Shown: in pieces, positions 1 through 9,817 of the stretch | Layout of the letters: every line of letters begins with the position of its first letter | How positions within the stretch are numbered: position 1 is the first letter of the stretch | From: Myxococcales bacterium | GTDB lineage: Bacteria > Myxococcota_A > Polyangia > Polyangiales > SLQV01 | Assembly: GCA_007131285.1 (NCBI GenBank) | Contig: SLQV01000182.1 | Span: forward strand, 1 to 38,089 | Direction: 5' to 3' | Length of the DNA stretch: 38,089 bases | Program-made: the position numbers and the translations under genes | The notes under the pieces: generated by a model | Told to the model about the DNA's origin: nothing | The model's input: the letters and a program-made list of their open reading frames with translations, nothing else | Databases searched by the model: none

Positions 1-16
1 CCCGGCCGCCGCCGGG
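1..16 (-). terminator. Possible terminator stem at window edge
   Basis: CCCGGC and GCCGGG form a 6-bp GC stem around a 4-nt loop. It lies 45 nt past the stop codon of the minus-strand FHIPEP-like gene. Any T-run on the minus strand would fall outside the window, so this could equally be a chance GC hairpin. Confidence 0.25.
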
Positions 17-60
17 CTCAATCTATTCCTTCCCCGTATTGAGTGTCTCGACGTGCGCTT

Positions 61-1944
61 TCAGCTTGGTGCGATGAAGCCTGTGCGCTTGATGCGCAGA
101 CTGGTTGGTAGGTGCGACTGGTCGAGGGTGAGGGTGCCAGCGTGCGCGCGATGAAAGAGCGTTGCGAGAGGTTTGCGTGCCTGAGTCCCAGTAAGTACCA
201 CCACCGTCTCGGGCTGCGCCCAGCCTTTGAGTGCCGCGAGGAATGCCTTACGTATGTCTTGCTTGAGCACCGGGCCAAGCGACGTCTTGTTCTGCACTTC
301 GCTCTCGATTAAGGGGTCCAAGAGCAAGACCCGCCACGGCGCATCCACCGAAACATCCGCTGCCGGGGCGCCTGAAGGTTTTAGCGCGGACCGTTGCTCC
401 CGAAGCTCATTGAAGGCGAGCGCGGAAGCCAGTTCATCGGATTTTCCATCTTCAAGGCCCGGGAAATAGTGCAGCCAACAATCGATGAGCCGCGGGATAG
501 TCGGCAGGAGTCCCTGCGCCGCAAGTTCGCGTTGCAATCGCCACAAACGTTCGACGATTGCGCTCTGTTCGAGCCGTCGACGGACCTCTTCGGGCTTGTC
601 GTTTCGATAGTGCTCAAGTGCCGCAATTGTGGTTTCAAAGCGAAGAAGTTCCGCGCCGACCTGACGCAGCGCCGCGTCCAACACGGCTTTTGGCCAAGCA
701 TCACGTTCTGGCAGGTTCAGCTTAGAGTAGGCGGCTACACCAGGTGGGGAGTCCGTAACCGGTAGCAAGTGCGGGCTTAGCGTCACGCCTCGTGCGGCAG
801 CCCACGCGAGTGCGTCGAAGGTGCCGCGTGCGTCGGGCAGCTTAACTACGGCCGAGTTTGCGTCAGGTGGGCGAGCTAATGTGAGTTCAACGTCCAAGGG
901 AAGGTTGGGTAGGCTGGCTTCTAAGCGGTCACGCAATGCTGAGCCGACGGTAACCGGCAGCGCGAAGCGGTGAGGCGCTTTGGGTCCCAAAAGCATGTCG
1001 GTAGGTTCGGCGGTCGTCACACCGGCCTTGGGGTTGAGTGCCTGAACTTGCCTGCGCATGCGTTGACGCCATTCGAATCCTTCCGCCGTGAGCAAGGCAA
1101 GCAAAGGTAGAGAAGCAACGGGTGATGCAAGTGACGCGGTTACACCGAGTACCACGAGCACAGCACACAGCGCGCCGTAGCTGACGGGTACACGTGTGCC
1201 AAGACTGAGTCGAACGCCTTCGTCGAGAAGTCGAACGGCGAGGAAACAGGTTGGCAAGAGCAGGACCAGCGCAAAGCGGCCATGTTGAGACAGCGCAGGC
1301 GCAAGTCCGATTCCGCTGAAAGCCACGCTCGCCGCGAAAGCGGCTAGCAAAACCACAACGAACGCCGCAAACTCGATGCGGAGCAGCGCGACGAGCCCGT
1401 CAGTGGTCCCGAGTACTCCAAGCCCTGCCCGCACCTCGTCTTGAGCGCTGCGGGCGCCCTGGGTTCCAAGAGTGCCTGCGCGTCGTTCCGCTTCAATGCG
1501 CTGTTGCTCACCTGGCAGAGCGTCGAGACCGAAGCGCGCCGCAAGCTGGGCCAGGCGCTCGCCACCGCGTAGAAGAACCCCACCGTAGAAAAGCGCGAGC
1601 ACCGCGGCGGCGAGCGCTTCCGCACCGGTTCTACCGGCGCGACCAAAGGGAATAAAGGCAGGCGCGAGTAGGGTGGCAAGCGCCGCAAGCCAGCGCAGGC
1701 CGATGCTCGCGGGCAGAGCCCGCAGAAAGGTCGTGCCGGAATCGATGCGAAGCAGTGCGGCAACCACAGCTACGTAGAGCAGTGCGAGGGCCGCGCCGAG
1801 CCTGTCCGGCGCGACCAGGATGAGGGCGAGGAAAGTGAAAACGCAGGCCCAAAGTGACTTCCTATGCGAGAAAGATTGAGCGTAAGCGCGCATCAAGCCA
1901 CCGAAGCTGCCGGAAGGGTACGGCGAGGTTGCGCGCTCGGTCAT
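61..1944 (-). CDS. Divergent FHIPEP-family (FlhA/SctV-like) membrane protein
   Basis: The protein has 627 residues. Its N-terminal ~290 residues are rich in hydrophobic segments (about 33-66, 80-100, 108-126, 188-215, 222-240, 255-287). Between two of them lies a loop (about 127-185) that matches the FHIPEP signature of FlhA/SctV: RGGERLAQLAARF, then LDALPGEQQRIEAE, then a charged stretch ending in TTDG, aligned by memory with the FlhA pattern KGAxRxAEVxARF, LDxMPGKQMAIDAD and xxMDGA. The soluble C-terminal part (about 330-627) also resembles the FlhA cytoplasmic domain, with a helical region near 418-495 and a late segment VVVLTGTQARKPL like the VLLTSPxxRRxL strand. In FlhA this family forms the nonameric export gate of flagellar or type III secretion. 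Here the conserved lysine of PGKQ is Glu and the IDAD acid is IEAE. It begins with an ATGA overlap on the recR stop and has no secretion genes nearby. Homology to FHIPEP is fairly sure; function is unknown. Confidence 0.8.
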   Translation of the reverse strand: MTERATSPYPSGSFGGLMRAYAQSFSHRKSLWACVFTFLALILVAPDRLGAALALLYVAVVAALLRIDSGTTFLRALPASIGLRWLAALATLLAPAFIPFGRAGRTGAEALAAAVLALFYGGVLLRGGERLAQLAARFGLDALPGEQQRIEAERRAGTLGTQGARSAQDEVRAGLGVLGTTDGLVALLRIEFAAFVVVLLAAFAASVAFSGIGLAPALSQHGRFALVLLLPTCFLAVRLLDEGVRLSLGTRVPVSYGALCAVLVVLGVTASLASPVASLPLLALLTAEGFEWRQRMRRQVQALNPKAGVTTAEPTDMLLGPKAPHRFALPVTVGSALRDRLEASLPNLPLDVELTLARPPDANSAVVKLPDARGTFDALAWAAARGVTLSPHLLPVTDSPPGVAAYSKLNLPERDAWPKAVLDAALRQVGAELLRFETTIAALEHYRNDKPEEVRRRLEQSAIVERLWRLQRELAAQGLLPTIPRLIDCWLHYFPGLEDGKSDELASALAFNELREQRSALKPSGAPAADVSVDAPWRVLLLDPLIESEVQNKTSLGPVLKQDIRKAFLAALKGWAQPETVVVLTGTQARKPLATLFHRAHAGTLTLDQSHLPTSLRIKRTGFIAPS

Positions 1945-2540
1945 AGGCTTAACCGCCGCCGCGCGTTGAGCGCGTGCTCCAGCGTCACGTGATCGGTGTA
2001 TTCAAGTTCGCCACCCTGGGGGATACCGCTCGCGATGCGTGTCATCTTTAGGCTCGGCGAATGCAGAACTTCTGCCAGATAGAGGGCTGTCGCTTCTCCA
2101 TCCACACTAAGCGGCGTCGCGAGGATTACCTCTTCGATTGCTTCGGTTTCGATACGCTCCCTGAGCGCTGCGACGGGCATTGTTTCCGGCCCCACGCCGT
2201 CCAGCGGCGCGATGAGCTGATGCAGGACCATGTAGCGACCTCGAAAGTAGCCACCCCTCTCGATAGCGACCACATCCTGAACGCGGGCCACGATGCAGAG
2301 TGTGCGTGCGTCCCGCCGAGGATCACTGCAAATGCTGCAGAGTGACTCTTCCGTGTAGTTGCCGCATTGTTCACACAGGCGAATGCGGTCGTGCAGACCT
2401 GCCAATGCCCCGGCTAGTTGGGTCGCTAGCTCTCGAGGCTGGCTGAGTACGTGAAACGCGTAACGCGTTGCCGTGCGGTCGCCCACCCCCGGCAGGTGAC
2501 CAAAGAGATTGATGAGCTCGTCCAGTGCGCGCACCTTCAC
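1941..2540 (-). CDS. recR: Recombination mediator protein RecR
   Basis: The 199-residue product has the normal length for RecR, which with RecF/RecO loads RecA at gapped DNA. The N-terminal helix-hairpin-helix region carries LPGVGDRTATRYAFH (about 17-30). It is followed by a four-cysteine zinc site at C56, C59, C68 and C71, and then a Toprim domain (about 79-175) with the motif LSVDGEATALYL. The start is a GTG that overlaps the dnaX stop as GTGA; the stop overlaps the ATG of the next gene as ATGA, so the three genes are probably translationally coupled. In most bacteria ybaB/ebfC sits between dnaX and recR; here there is no room for it. Confidence 0.97.
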   Translation of the reverse strand: MKVRALDELINLFGHLPGVGDRTATRYAFHVLSQPRELATQLAGALAGLHDRIRLCEQCGNYTEESLCSICSDPRRDARTLCIVARVQDVVAIERGGYFRGRYMVLHQLIAPLDGVGPETMPVAALRERIETEAIEEVILATPLSVDGEATALYLAEVLHSPSLKMTRIASGIPQGGELEYTDHVTLEHALNARRRLSL

Positions 2541-4747
2541 GGCTGGTACGCTCCCGCGTGTTGTCCACGATGCTCGACGTTGGAAGCAAGATCGCCGAGG
2601 CTTGACGCGTTGGTTTCCCCATTACCGTTTTTTCGTACTGTGCCCGAAGTGGGCGAGGCGAGGGCGCCGGGATCCGAGTTGGCGGCCTCGCGCACGGCGA
2701 TAGCAGCTTGCGAGAGTGCCGACTCGTCGATGCGTATGCGGGCCCGCGAACGCGCCTCGGGGAAGGCGCTCAAGGCTGCTTGAACGGTGGGGTGACTTAA
2801 CGCCTGTGATTCTAGCTGAGTTCGCGCCTCACTTAAGTAAGCCTCGCGTGCTTCCACGTAAGTTTTCTGTCCGGCGGGCGTGGCTCCCGTTACAATATCG
2901 ATGCGCGGCCGCCCCCCCAGCAGTGGCTCCAGCGCGATGCCTAGGTCGGTCTGTGCTGATTTCGCGCGAGCTTGTTCGGCGAAAAAAGATCCATCGGCGA
3001 AGCGCAGAGAGACGGCGTGCTTTTCTATCTGCTCAGGAATAGCGTGCTCAAGTACGGCTGCCAGCGCCGGCCGCGTGACACGCAGCGATTCGAGCAAACG
3101 CTCCCACAACGCCGGCGTCGCCTTTGCAGTAGAGGGCGCTTGTTGCGCCGGGGCTGGGCGGTCGCTGATTCCATCTGCTTGGGCAACAGGTGTGGCTTGG
3201 GTCGCCTTGGACAGGGTGAGTCGCGTGGCTTGCGCAGCGCTTGATGCTTGGGCGTGTTCAAGCGCACCCGACGGTGTGCTTGCGGGCATCGCCTCGACCT
3301 GCCTCATCGCACCCGATTGCGGAGCGGAGGCACTGTGTTTTGGCGGAACGCGCTCGGGCACGGTGTCGACCTGTTCGGAGTGGCTGGCGGGCACTGACGC
3401 AACCAAAGACTTGGCTTCATCCCTAGCAGTAGACGGCGCGTGGACCTTCGCTGACGCCCGAAGATGGTCGCCTTTTGCGGATTCTGCGAAGGGGGGGGCA
3501 GATCCGCTTTGCTCACTTTGCGAGACCTGCTTTGCGTAAGGAGCGCTTCCCGTTCGATCGGATCCGCGCTTATTCGCGGCGCCGGGTGTGTCGCCGGTTG
3601 TTAGCGCCGTCTCTAGTGCCGCAACACGCTCGATCAGTGTTGAGATTGCGCCGAGGTGGGTACGTTCGCTAGCCCGGAGCAAAGTGAGCTCGAGATTTAG
3701 CTTGGGAAAGCGACTGTGGCTGAGCCGGTCGAAGCCGGCGGAGAGAAGCGCAAAGAGTCTTTGAAGGTCGAGGCTTGCGGAGGGCTCGAAGTGAGGCAAA
3801 AGCTCGGTGACTTCCGCCACCGTCAGCATTGTGGGGCGCCCATCCGCGGCGCCAAGGGACGCACCCAGCGCGAGGTCACGTAACGCTTCAAGGAGCTGAC
3901 GCAGGAAAACGGTGGTTGGTGCGCCGCTCACCTCGGCCTGCTCAAGCGCTCCGAGGACGCGCGCTGGGTCGTGCGCAGCAAGGCCCCGCAAAGCTTCCTG
4001 GAGCGCGGCGCGCGGCGCTAGACCCAGTGCAAGGTCAACCGCGCCTGCGCTGAGATTCTCGGGTGTGAAAGCCCGCACCTGGTCAAGTAGCGTTAGCGCA
4101 TCGCGGAGCGAGCCTGCCGCCTCGTGGGCAATCCGCTGACAGGCTTCTTTTTCGAACGCAATTGATTCGGTTGTCAGTACGGCAGCGAGACGCTCGGCGA
4201 TGACGTCTCGGTCGATGAGCCGAAAGTCGTAGCGCTGGCAGCGCGACCGCACCGTAATTGGCACTTTGTGAATCTCAGTTGTCGCGAAGATAAATTTAAC
4301 GTGGTCGGGTGGCTCTTCGAGCGTCTTGAGAAACGCGTTGAAGGCTCCGCTCGAGAGCATGTGGACTTCGTCAACAATGTAGACCTTAAAGCGCCGGTGC
4401 GACGGCCTGAAGGGCAAGCCATCCTGGAGGCGTCGGACGTCTTCCACGCTGTTATTGGAAGCACCGTCTATCTCAAACACGTCGACATCTTGTCCGCGCG
4501 CAATCGCGGTGCAGGCGTCGCACACGTTGCACGGTTCCGCGGCAGGTCCCTGCTCGCAGTTCAGGGCTTTGGCGAGCAAGCGCGCCGCGCTCGTTTTGCC
4601 GACGCCTCGAGCGCCGGTGAATAAGAAGGCGTGAGCGATCCTGCCTTCGGTGAGGCCGTTTTGCAGCGCGCGAACCACCGACTCTTGTCCTAGTAGATCT
4701 GAGAAGGTTTGCGGACGGTAGCGCCGCGCAAGTACCGTGTAGGTCAT
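2537..4747 (-). CDS. dnaX: DNA polymerase III subunit gamma/tau
   Basis: This is the clamp-loader ATPase, 736 residues from the ATG at 4747, which gives the family N-terminus MTYTVLARRYRPQTF; an in-frame GTG at 4801 would add 18 residues of unrelated sequence. Domain I carries the Walker A motif GARGVGKTSAAR, a zinc module with CNVCDAC, the Walker B/DEAD-like VDEVHMLS and the sensor/arginine finger VRSRCQRYDF. Domain III ends near residue 375. A long Ala/Ser/Pro/Gln-rich linker (about 380-560) follows, and then a C-terminal tau region that would bind DnaB and the polymerase. Within the linker, codons 417-419 contain a run of eight cytosines (see findings). The stop overlaps the GTG of recR. 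Confidence 0.97.
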   Translation of the reverse strand: MTYTVLARRYRPQTFSDLLGQESVVRALQNGLTEGRIAHAFLFTGARGVGKTSAARLLAKALNCEQGPAAEPCNVCDACTAIARGQDVDVFEIDGASNNSVEDVRRLQDGLPFRPSHRRFKVYIVDEVHMLSSGAFNAFLKTLEEPPDHVKFIFATTEIHKVPITVRSRCQRYDFRLIDRDVIAERLAAVLTTESIAFEKEACQRIAHEAAGSLRDALTLLDQVRAFTPENLSAGAVDLALGLAPRAALQEALRGLAAHDPARVLGALEQAEVSGAPTTVFLRQLLEALRDLALGASLGAADGRPTMLTVAEVTELLPHFEPSASLDLQRLFALLSAGFDRLSHSRFPKLNLELTLLRASERTHLGAISTLIERVAALETALTTGDTPGAANKRGSDRTGSAPYAKQVSQSEQSGSAPPFAESAKGDHLRASAKVHAPSTARDEAKSLVASVPASHSEQVDTVPERVPPKHSASAPQSGAMRQVEAMPASTPSGALEHAQASSAAQATRLTLSKATQATPVAQADGISDRPAPAQQAPSTAKATPALWERLLESLRVTRPALAAVLEHAIPEQIEKHAVSLRFADGSFFAEQARAKSAQTDLGIALEPLLGGRPRIDIVTGATPAGQKTYVEAREAYLSEARTQLESQALSHPTVQAALSAFPEARSRARIRIDESALSQAAIAVREAANSDPGALASPTSGTVRKNGNGETNASSLGDLASNVEHRGQHAGAYQP
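3491..3498 (-). other. C8 homopolymer in dnaX linker, possible slippage site
   Basis: On the coding strand the bases read GCC CCC CCC TTC at codons 417-420 of dnaX. Slippage by -1 (or insertion of one C in the transcript) enters a frame that closes at a TAG at 3425-3423 after 22 further codons. That would give a product of about 441 residues, close to the 431-residue gamma of E. coli. No upstream SD-like stimulator or stable downstream stem was verified. Confidence 0.3.
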
Positions 4748-4816
4748 AAGTTTTTCAGCCGGAAACGATCCTGAAGAGAGCGAGGCGAAATGCGACAGCA
4801 CGCCCGACCAACCTAG

Positions 4817-6742
<1,926 letters not shown>

Positions 6743-6984
6743 GCTACGGAGTGCGTTGGCAGCTAGCCAATTTGCCGAGGAGCAGCGGTGCGCTCTTTGA
6801 CGCTTGGCATTCGCGGCCACCGCACAAGCCGCAGCGGGAAGTGGACTTGATGTGGCGCTCTGAGACAGTCAATAGCCAAGCGCGCGCGGCGCGTGCTTGT
6901 GTGCGTCAAAGACGGCGAAGTAACAGGTTGAGCCAGCTTCGGCCGAGAAGAGGGCGCATGGCGGGCGCGTGGCTGCAGGGCCCG

Positions 6985-7022
6985 GGGGGCTACGGCGCTC
7001 AGGCGCACCCTCCGGAGCCCCC
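6985..7022. terminator. GC hairpin between convergent pyrG and mlaC
   Basis: A 7-bp arm GGGGGCT/AGCCCCC is continued inside by CGG/CCG after one mismatch and by a small CGC/GCG stem. No T-run follows on either strand, so it is at best a weak or Rho-assisted terminator. Confidence 0.25.
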
Positions 7023-7231
7023 AACAATTGGGCACTGCGCGCGCGGCTTCGTACTCTGAATCCCCCCGAGACCCTCTGCGAGCCCCGCAGCCACGCGCTC
7101 GCCGGGACCCAGCCTTCATGAGAGAGGGATCGTTGCGAGCAGCGAACACAGGACTGAAGAGGATCAGCCTTAAGCGGATCAAGCTCTAAGCTTCGCGCCT
7201 TCGGCGCACGTCAAGGTTAGTGTGTCTTGCC

Positions 7232-7246
7232 GGTGACATCGTCACC
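7232..7246. terminator. Hairpin downstream of mlaC stop
   Basis: GGTGAC and GTCACC pair perfectly around ATC, 50 nt past the mlaC stop on the minus strand. A few outer pairs (CTT/AAG) are possible across a 3-nt bulge. The lack of a T-tract keeps confidence low. Confidence 0.25.
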
Positions 7247-7295
7247 AAGTAGGTCGACGCAGGCCCGCGAAGTACTACGAATTGCAGAGGGTGGG

Positions 7296-8054
7296 TTAGT
7301 CCTGTAGGTCCGCAAGCTTCTTTTGCATTTTCCGTATCAGCGTCGCGTAGCCGTCTTTATCCAGGATGCGGCCGAACTGGGTTTCGTAGTTGTCGACCAT
7401 GCTAACGCCATCTGTCACCACGTCAGTAACTTGCCACTGGCCGGTCGTCGAGGAAGGTGTTTTAGCGCTCGGTGATCCTGAGGTGCTAGTGAGTAAATAG
7501 TCAATCTTTACGGGCAATGCACGGCGGTCCCGTTTCGACCGGGCCTCGGTGTTGACGCGAACCTCGCCGGTCGTGGTCGCTGCGCTTTCTTTATATTCTA
7601 TGGCGTAGTTGATGGTGCTGCGGATACTGCGTCGGTAGTTGGCCTCGACAAGACTACGCAGCAGTGTCGCAAACTCGGCTTGCTCGGGCGCGCTGCGAGC
7701 ATCCCAGCGCTTCCCCAGTGATCTGCGCGCAATCGTGTCGAAGTCGATAAGGCCATTGAGGGCAGAATCGAGCGCACTGCGCGCGGAAGCATCCCCCTTA
7801 TCGACCTTGGTCATGAGCGCGAAAAGCCTCCTCTGTTCCCCTCGAAAGAAGTCTAGGGCTTCGCGTGCTGCTGGCTCGGTACTAGCCGATGCCGTTGATT
7901 GACCAAGCGTTAAGACAGAGAGGGCGAAGATCATCGCCCATTTGGCCGCCCGTGAGTTTAGGGCGCGCCCCAATTCGTGCTTGATAGCGGCACCGCACTT
8001 GGCGAGACAGAGGGTGGCAGGGGTCTGAGTTGAGCCATTGTCTAATTTAAGCAT
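7296..8054 (-). CDS. mlaC: MlaC/Ttg2D-family phospholipid-binding periplasmic protein
   Basis: MlaC proteins ferry phospholipids between the outer membrane and the inner-membrane MlaFEDB complex. The 252-residue product starts at the ATG at 8054, which has GGAGA 8 nt upstream. A signal peptide is visible near residues 38-58 (AKWAMIFALSVLTLGQSTASA). The mature part shows family traits: the ARRSLGKRWDARSAPEQAEFATLLRSL-like segment, given here in part as GKRWDARSAPEQAEF, followed by a beta-rich half with WQVTDVVTDGVSMVDNY. No mlaFED genes are in the window. It is last in the run lysS-lolC-lolD-bamA-ompH-tolC-mlaC. The N-terminal ~37 residues before the hydrophobic core are unusually long for a signal peptide, so a later start is possible. 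Confidence 0.85.
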   Translation of the reverse strand: MLKLDNGSTQTPATLCLAKCGAAIKHELGRALNSRAAKWAMIFALSVLTLGQSTASASTEPAAREALDFFRGEQRRLFALMTKVDKGDASARSALDSALNGLIDFDTIARRSLGKRWDARSAPEQAEFATLLRSLVEANYRRSIRSTINYAIEYKESAATTTGEVRVNTEARSKRDRRALPVKIDYLLTSTSGSPSAKTPSSTTGQWQVTDVVTDGVSMVDNYETQFGRILDKDGYATLIRKMQKKLADLQD

Positions 8055-8254
8055 GATACCGGTCTCCGTTGAGTCTGGGGCCCTAGGGTACCCATTAGTG
8101 TCAGCAGCGCCAAGGCGCCACGTAGAGCATCCTGAATGAGATGAGTATGAGTCGGACGTGACGTGCACCTCGATGATTCATCCGAGTGCAGGCACGCTCT
8201 CGGGTCTCGCGACAGGGGCGGCCTCCCGGCGTATCCGCATCCGGAGTTGTGGCC

Positions 8255-9757
8255 TCAGCTGGGTTCAGGTCCCGACGCGCCAAGAGGTTCGTCAGCGAAG
8301 GCGTCTACGTCGGCGTCCTCGTCCGTTAACTCGGCCTCCAAACGACAAGCGTTGTCCCAGGTTTCCTCAGGTACCAATGCCTCTCCTACAACATGTTCTA
8401 AGCGAGCGAGTGCTGTATTTCCCGAAAAAATTGCGGTGAGAAGCTTGAAACGCGCTTCGAAGTAGGCTTTGACTGCGTCGAGTAGGTCTCTCGAATCCGC
8501 CGCACCTACCTCATAACCTTGGCCCGCAGATACCAGCCACTGACGCATTTCATGGGTGCCGCCCTCCCAGAGGTTCCGTGATGTGCGCGCCTCAACCCAA
8601 GCTTCGAAGGTATCTCGAACTTGAATCGCGATCCCCTCTTCAGCGGCTTGTGCCTGCGCTTCAACTTCCTTGAGCTTGGCGGCTTTCTCTGCACTGCGCG
8701 CTCTATTGCCGAGAATATCCAGAGACCAGCGCGCTATCAGCGCGGCGTTAAGTGTGCGAAAGTTGCCATTGTCGATGATGAAAGGATTGTTCTGGTCAGT
8801 GATGCCAGGGGTGTGGGTCGTTGAGGCGCGCATGGTAAGTGCGATGTCTGGGTACAAGTGCGCTCGGGTCGCCGTGAGCTCTGCACGACGAGCATTAATA
8901 GCCTCTCGGAGTTGGAGAAGCTCGGGGCGATGCTCGGCAGATGCCGCCAAGTAGGCGTCAGAGCTAAGTGGCTCATAAGGGACAGGTTCGCTCGGACAGT
9001 CAGGAAAGCGACTCGGCGCGAGTTGACTAAGAGTGGTCAGTGCTTGTTCCGCGACGGCCTTTGCTCTTCGAGCTTCCAGGAGACGCGCCGCAATGTCTTT
9101 AGCTGCCAGGCTGAGACGGTAACGGTCTGCGCCGCGAGCCTCAGAACCCTCCTTAGCGATCTTGAGGGCAGAGGCTACCTTGTTTTCGCCTTCTTCGAGC
9201 AAGTAGAGCGTGTCTATCGCAAACTGGTATCCGAAGAATGCTTGCCTTAACTGGAACGCTAGCTTTTGCTCAGCGAGGTTTCGCGCGGCCTTGGCGGCAG
9301 CAATGCCCGCTTTACCTGCCTTCCAAGCGGAACGTACCTTTCCGAACGTATACAGCGGCACAACCCCGGAGACCGCCGCACCTAGCACCGGTCCCCAGGG
9401 ATTAGTAATGGGAAGCTGACGGTCAGGACTGAAGACAGAGGTGCCGCTTGCCTGGGGCGCCATCGAAAATAGGCCTTGAACCTCAAACTGAAAAAAGGGC
9501 GAAAACCGGGCCTCGCGATAGGTCGCTTCGGCGGCCTCCAATGCCGCTTCGGCAGCCTCTATCGATGGATGAGCCCGCATGGTCATGCGGGTAAGTTCAC
9601 TGAGGGAAAAAGCCTGACCCTCTGCATAGGCAACCGAGGCCAGGCTGACACTACACAGCCCAACGCCGTAAAGGCATGCCGTGATCGGCACGAACGCACA
9701 ACGGTCTAGCATTCCACAGCGCCCACCGGGAGCGTTCTTGCACAAACAACGAAACAT
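8255..9757 (-). CDS. TolC-family outer-membrane efflux/export channel protein
   Basis: About 500 residues, in the size range of TolC-type channels that cross the outer membrane and periplasm as trimers. The N-terminus has a signal-like stretch (ITACLYGVGLCSVSLASVAYA). It is followed by the first repeat, FSLSELTRMTMRAHPSIEAAEAALEAAEA, written here in part as TRMTMRAHPSIEAAEAAL, a typical outer-membrane efflux protein opening. A second, similar helical repeat begins near SAEHRPELLQLREAINARRAEL (seen as HRPELLQLREAIN). Long Ala/Glu-rich helices alternate with short strands. The start is uncertain: ATG at 9757 is used here; ATG at 9712 would begin at the signal peptide itself, and a GTG lies at 9778. 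The C-terminal tail is acidic (DEDADVDAFADEP). No inner-membrane pump or adaptor gene is adjacent. Confidence 0.88.
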   Translation of the reverse strand: MFRCLCKNAPGGRCGMLDRCAFVPITACLYGVGLCSVSLASVAYAEGQAFSLSELTRMTMRAHPSIEAAEAALEAAEATYREARFSPFFQFEVQGLFSMAPQASGTSVFSPDRQLPITNPWGPVLGAAVSGVVPLYTFGKVRSAWKAGKAGIAAAKAARNLAEQKLAFQLRQAFFGYQFAIDTLYLLEEGENKVASALKIAKEGSEARGADRYRLSLAAKDIAARLLEARRAKAVAEQALTTLSQLAPSRFPDCPSEPVPYEPLSSDAYLAASAEHRPELLQLREAINARRAELTATRAHLYPDIALTMRASTTHTPGITDQNNPFIIDNGNFRTLNAALIARWSLDILGNRARSAEKAAKLKEVEAQAQAAEEGIAIQVRDTFEAWVEARTSRNLWEGGTHEMRQWLVSAGQGYEVGAADSRDLLDAVKAYFEARFKLLTAIFSGNTALARLEHVVGEALVPEETWDNACRLEAELTDEDADVDAFADEPLGASGPEPS

Positions 9758-9817
9758 GGCCCCCAAAACCTGTGGCACCTGCTGCGTTCGCGCTCGCTAG
9801 TCGCCGCGCGCGAGCGA

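Larger units (their letters stand above)
6743..7295. other. 553-nt gap between convergent genes, no gene recognised
   Basis: The stretch separates the ends of pyrG (+) and mlaC (-). Reading frames on both strands lack recognisable protein motifs. I looked for RNase P RNA, tmRNA, SRP RNA and tRNA signatures and saw none. It holds a GC-rich imperfect hairpin (GGGGGCT at 6985-6991 with AGCCCCC at 7016-7022), a compact stem GCGCC-TTC-GGCGC (7195-7207 region) and GGTGAC-ATC-GTCACC (7232-7246). These may act as bidirectional transcription ends, although none is followed by a T-run. A small RNA cannot be excluded. Confidence 0.5.

Noticed and set aside
2981-2988. T TTT TTC heptamer in dnaX as a -1 frameshift site
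   Set aside because: It encodes an ordinary Phe-Phe pair far past the gamma position. No stimulatory element was seen.
2880-3539. A 219-codon plus-strand frame inside dnaX
   Set aside because: It lies opposite the low-complexity dnaX linker and shows only biased composition.
6743-7295. RNase P RNA, SRP RNA or tmRNA in the large gap
   Set aside because: None of the conserved core sequences of these RNAs was seen on either strand.
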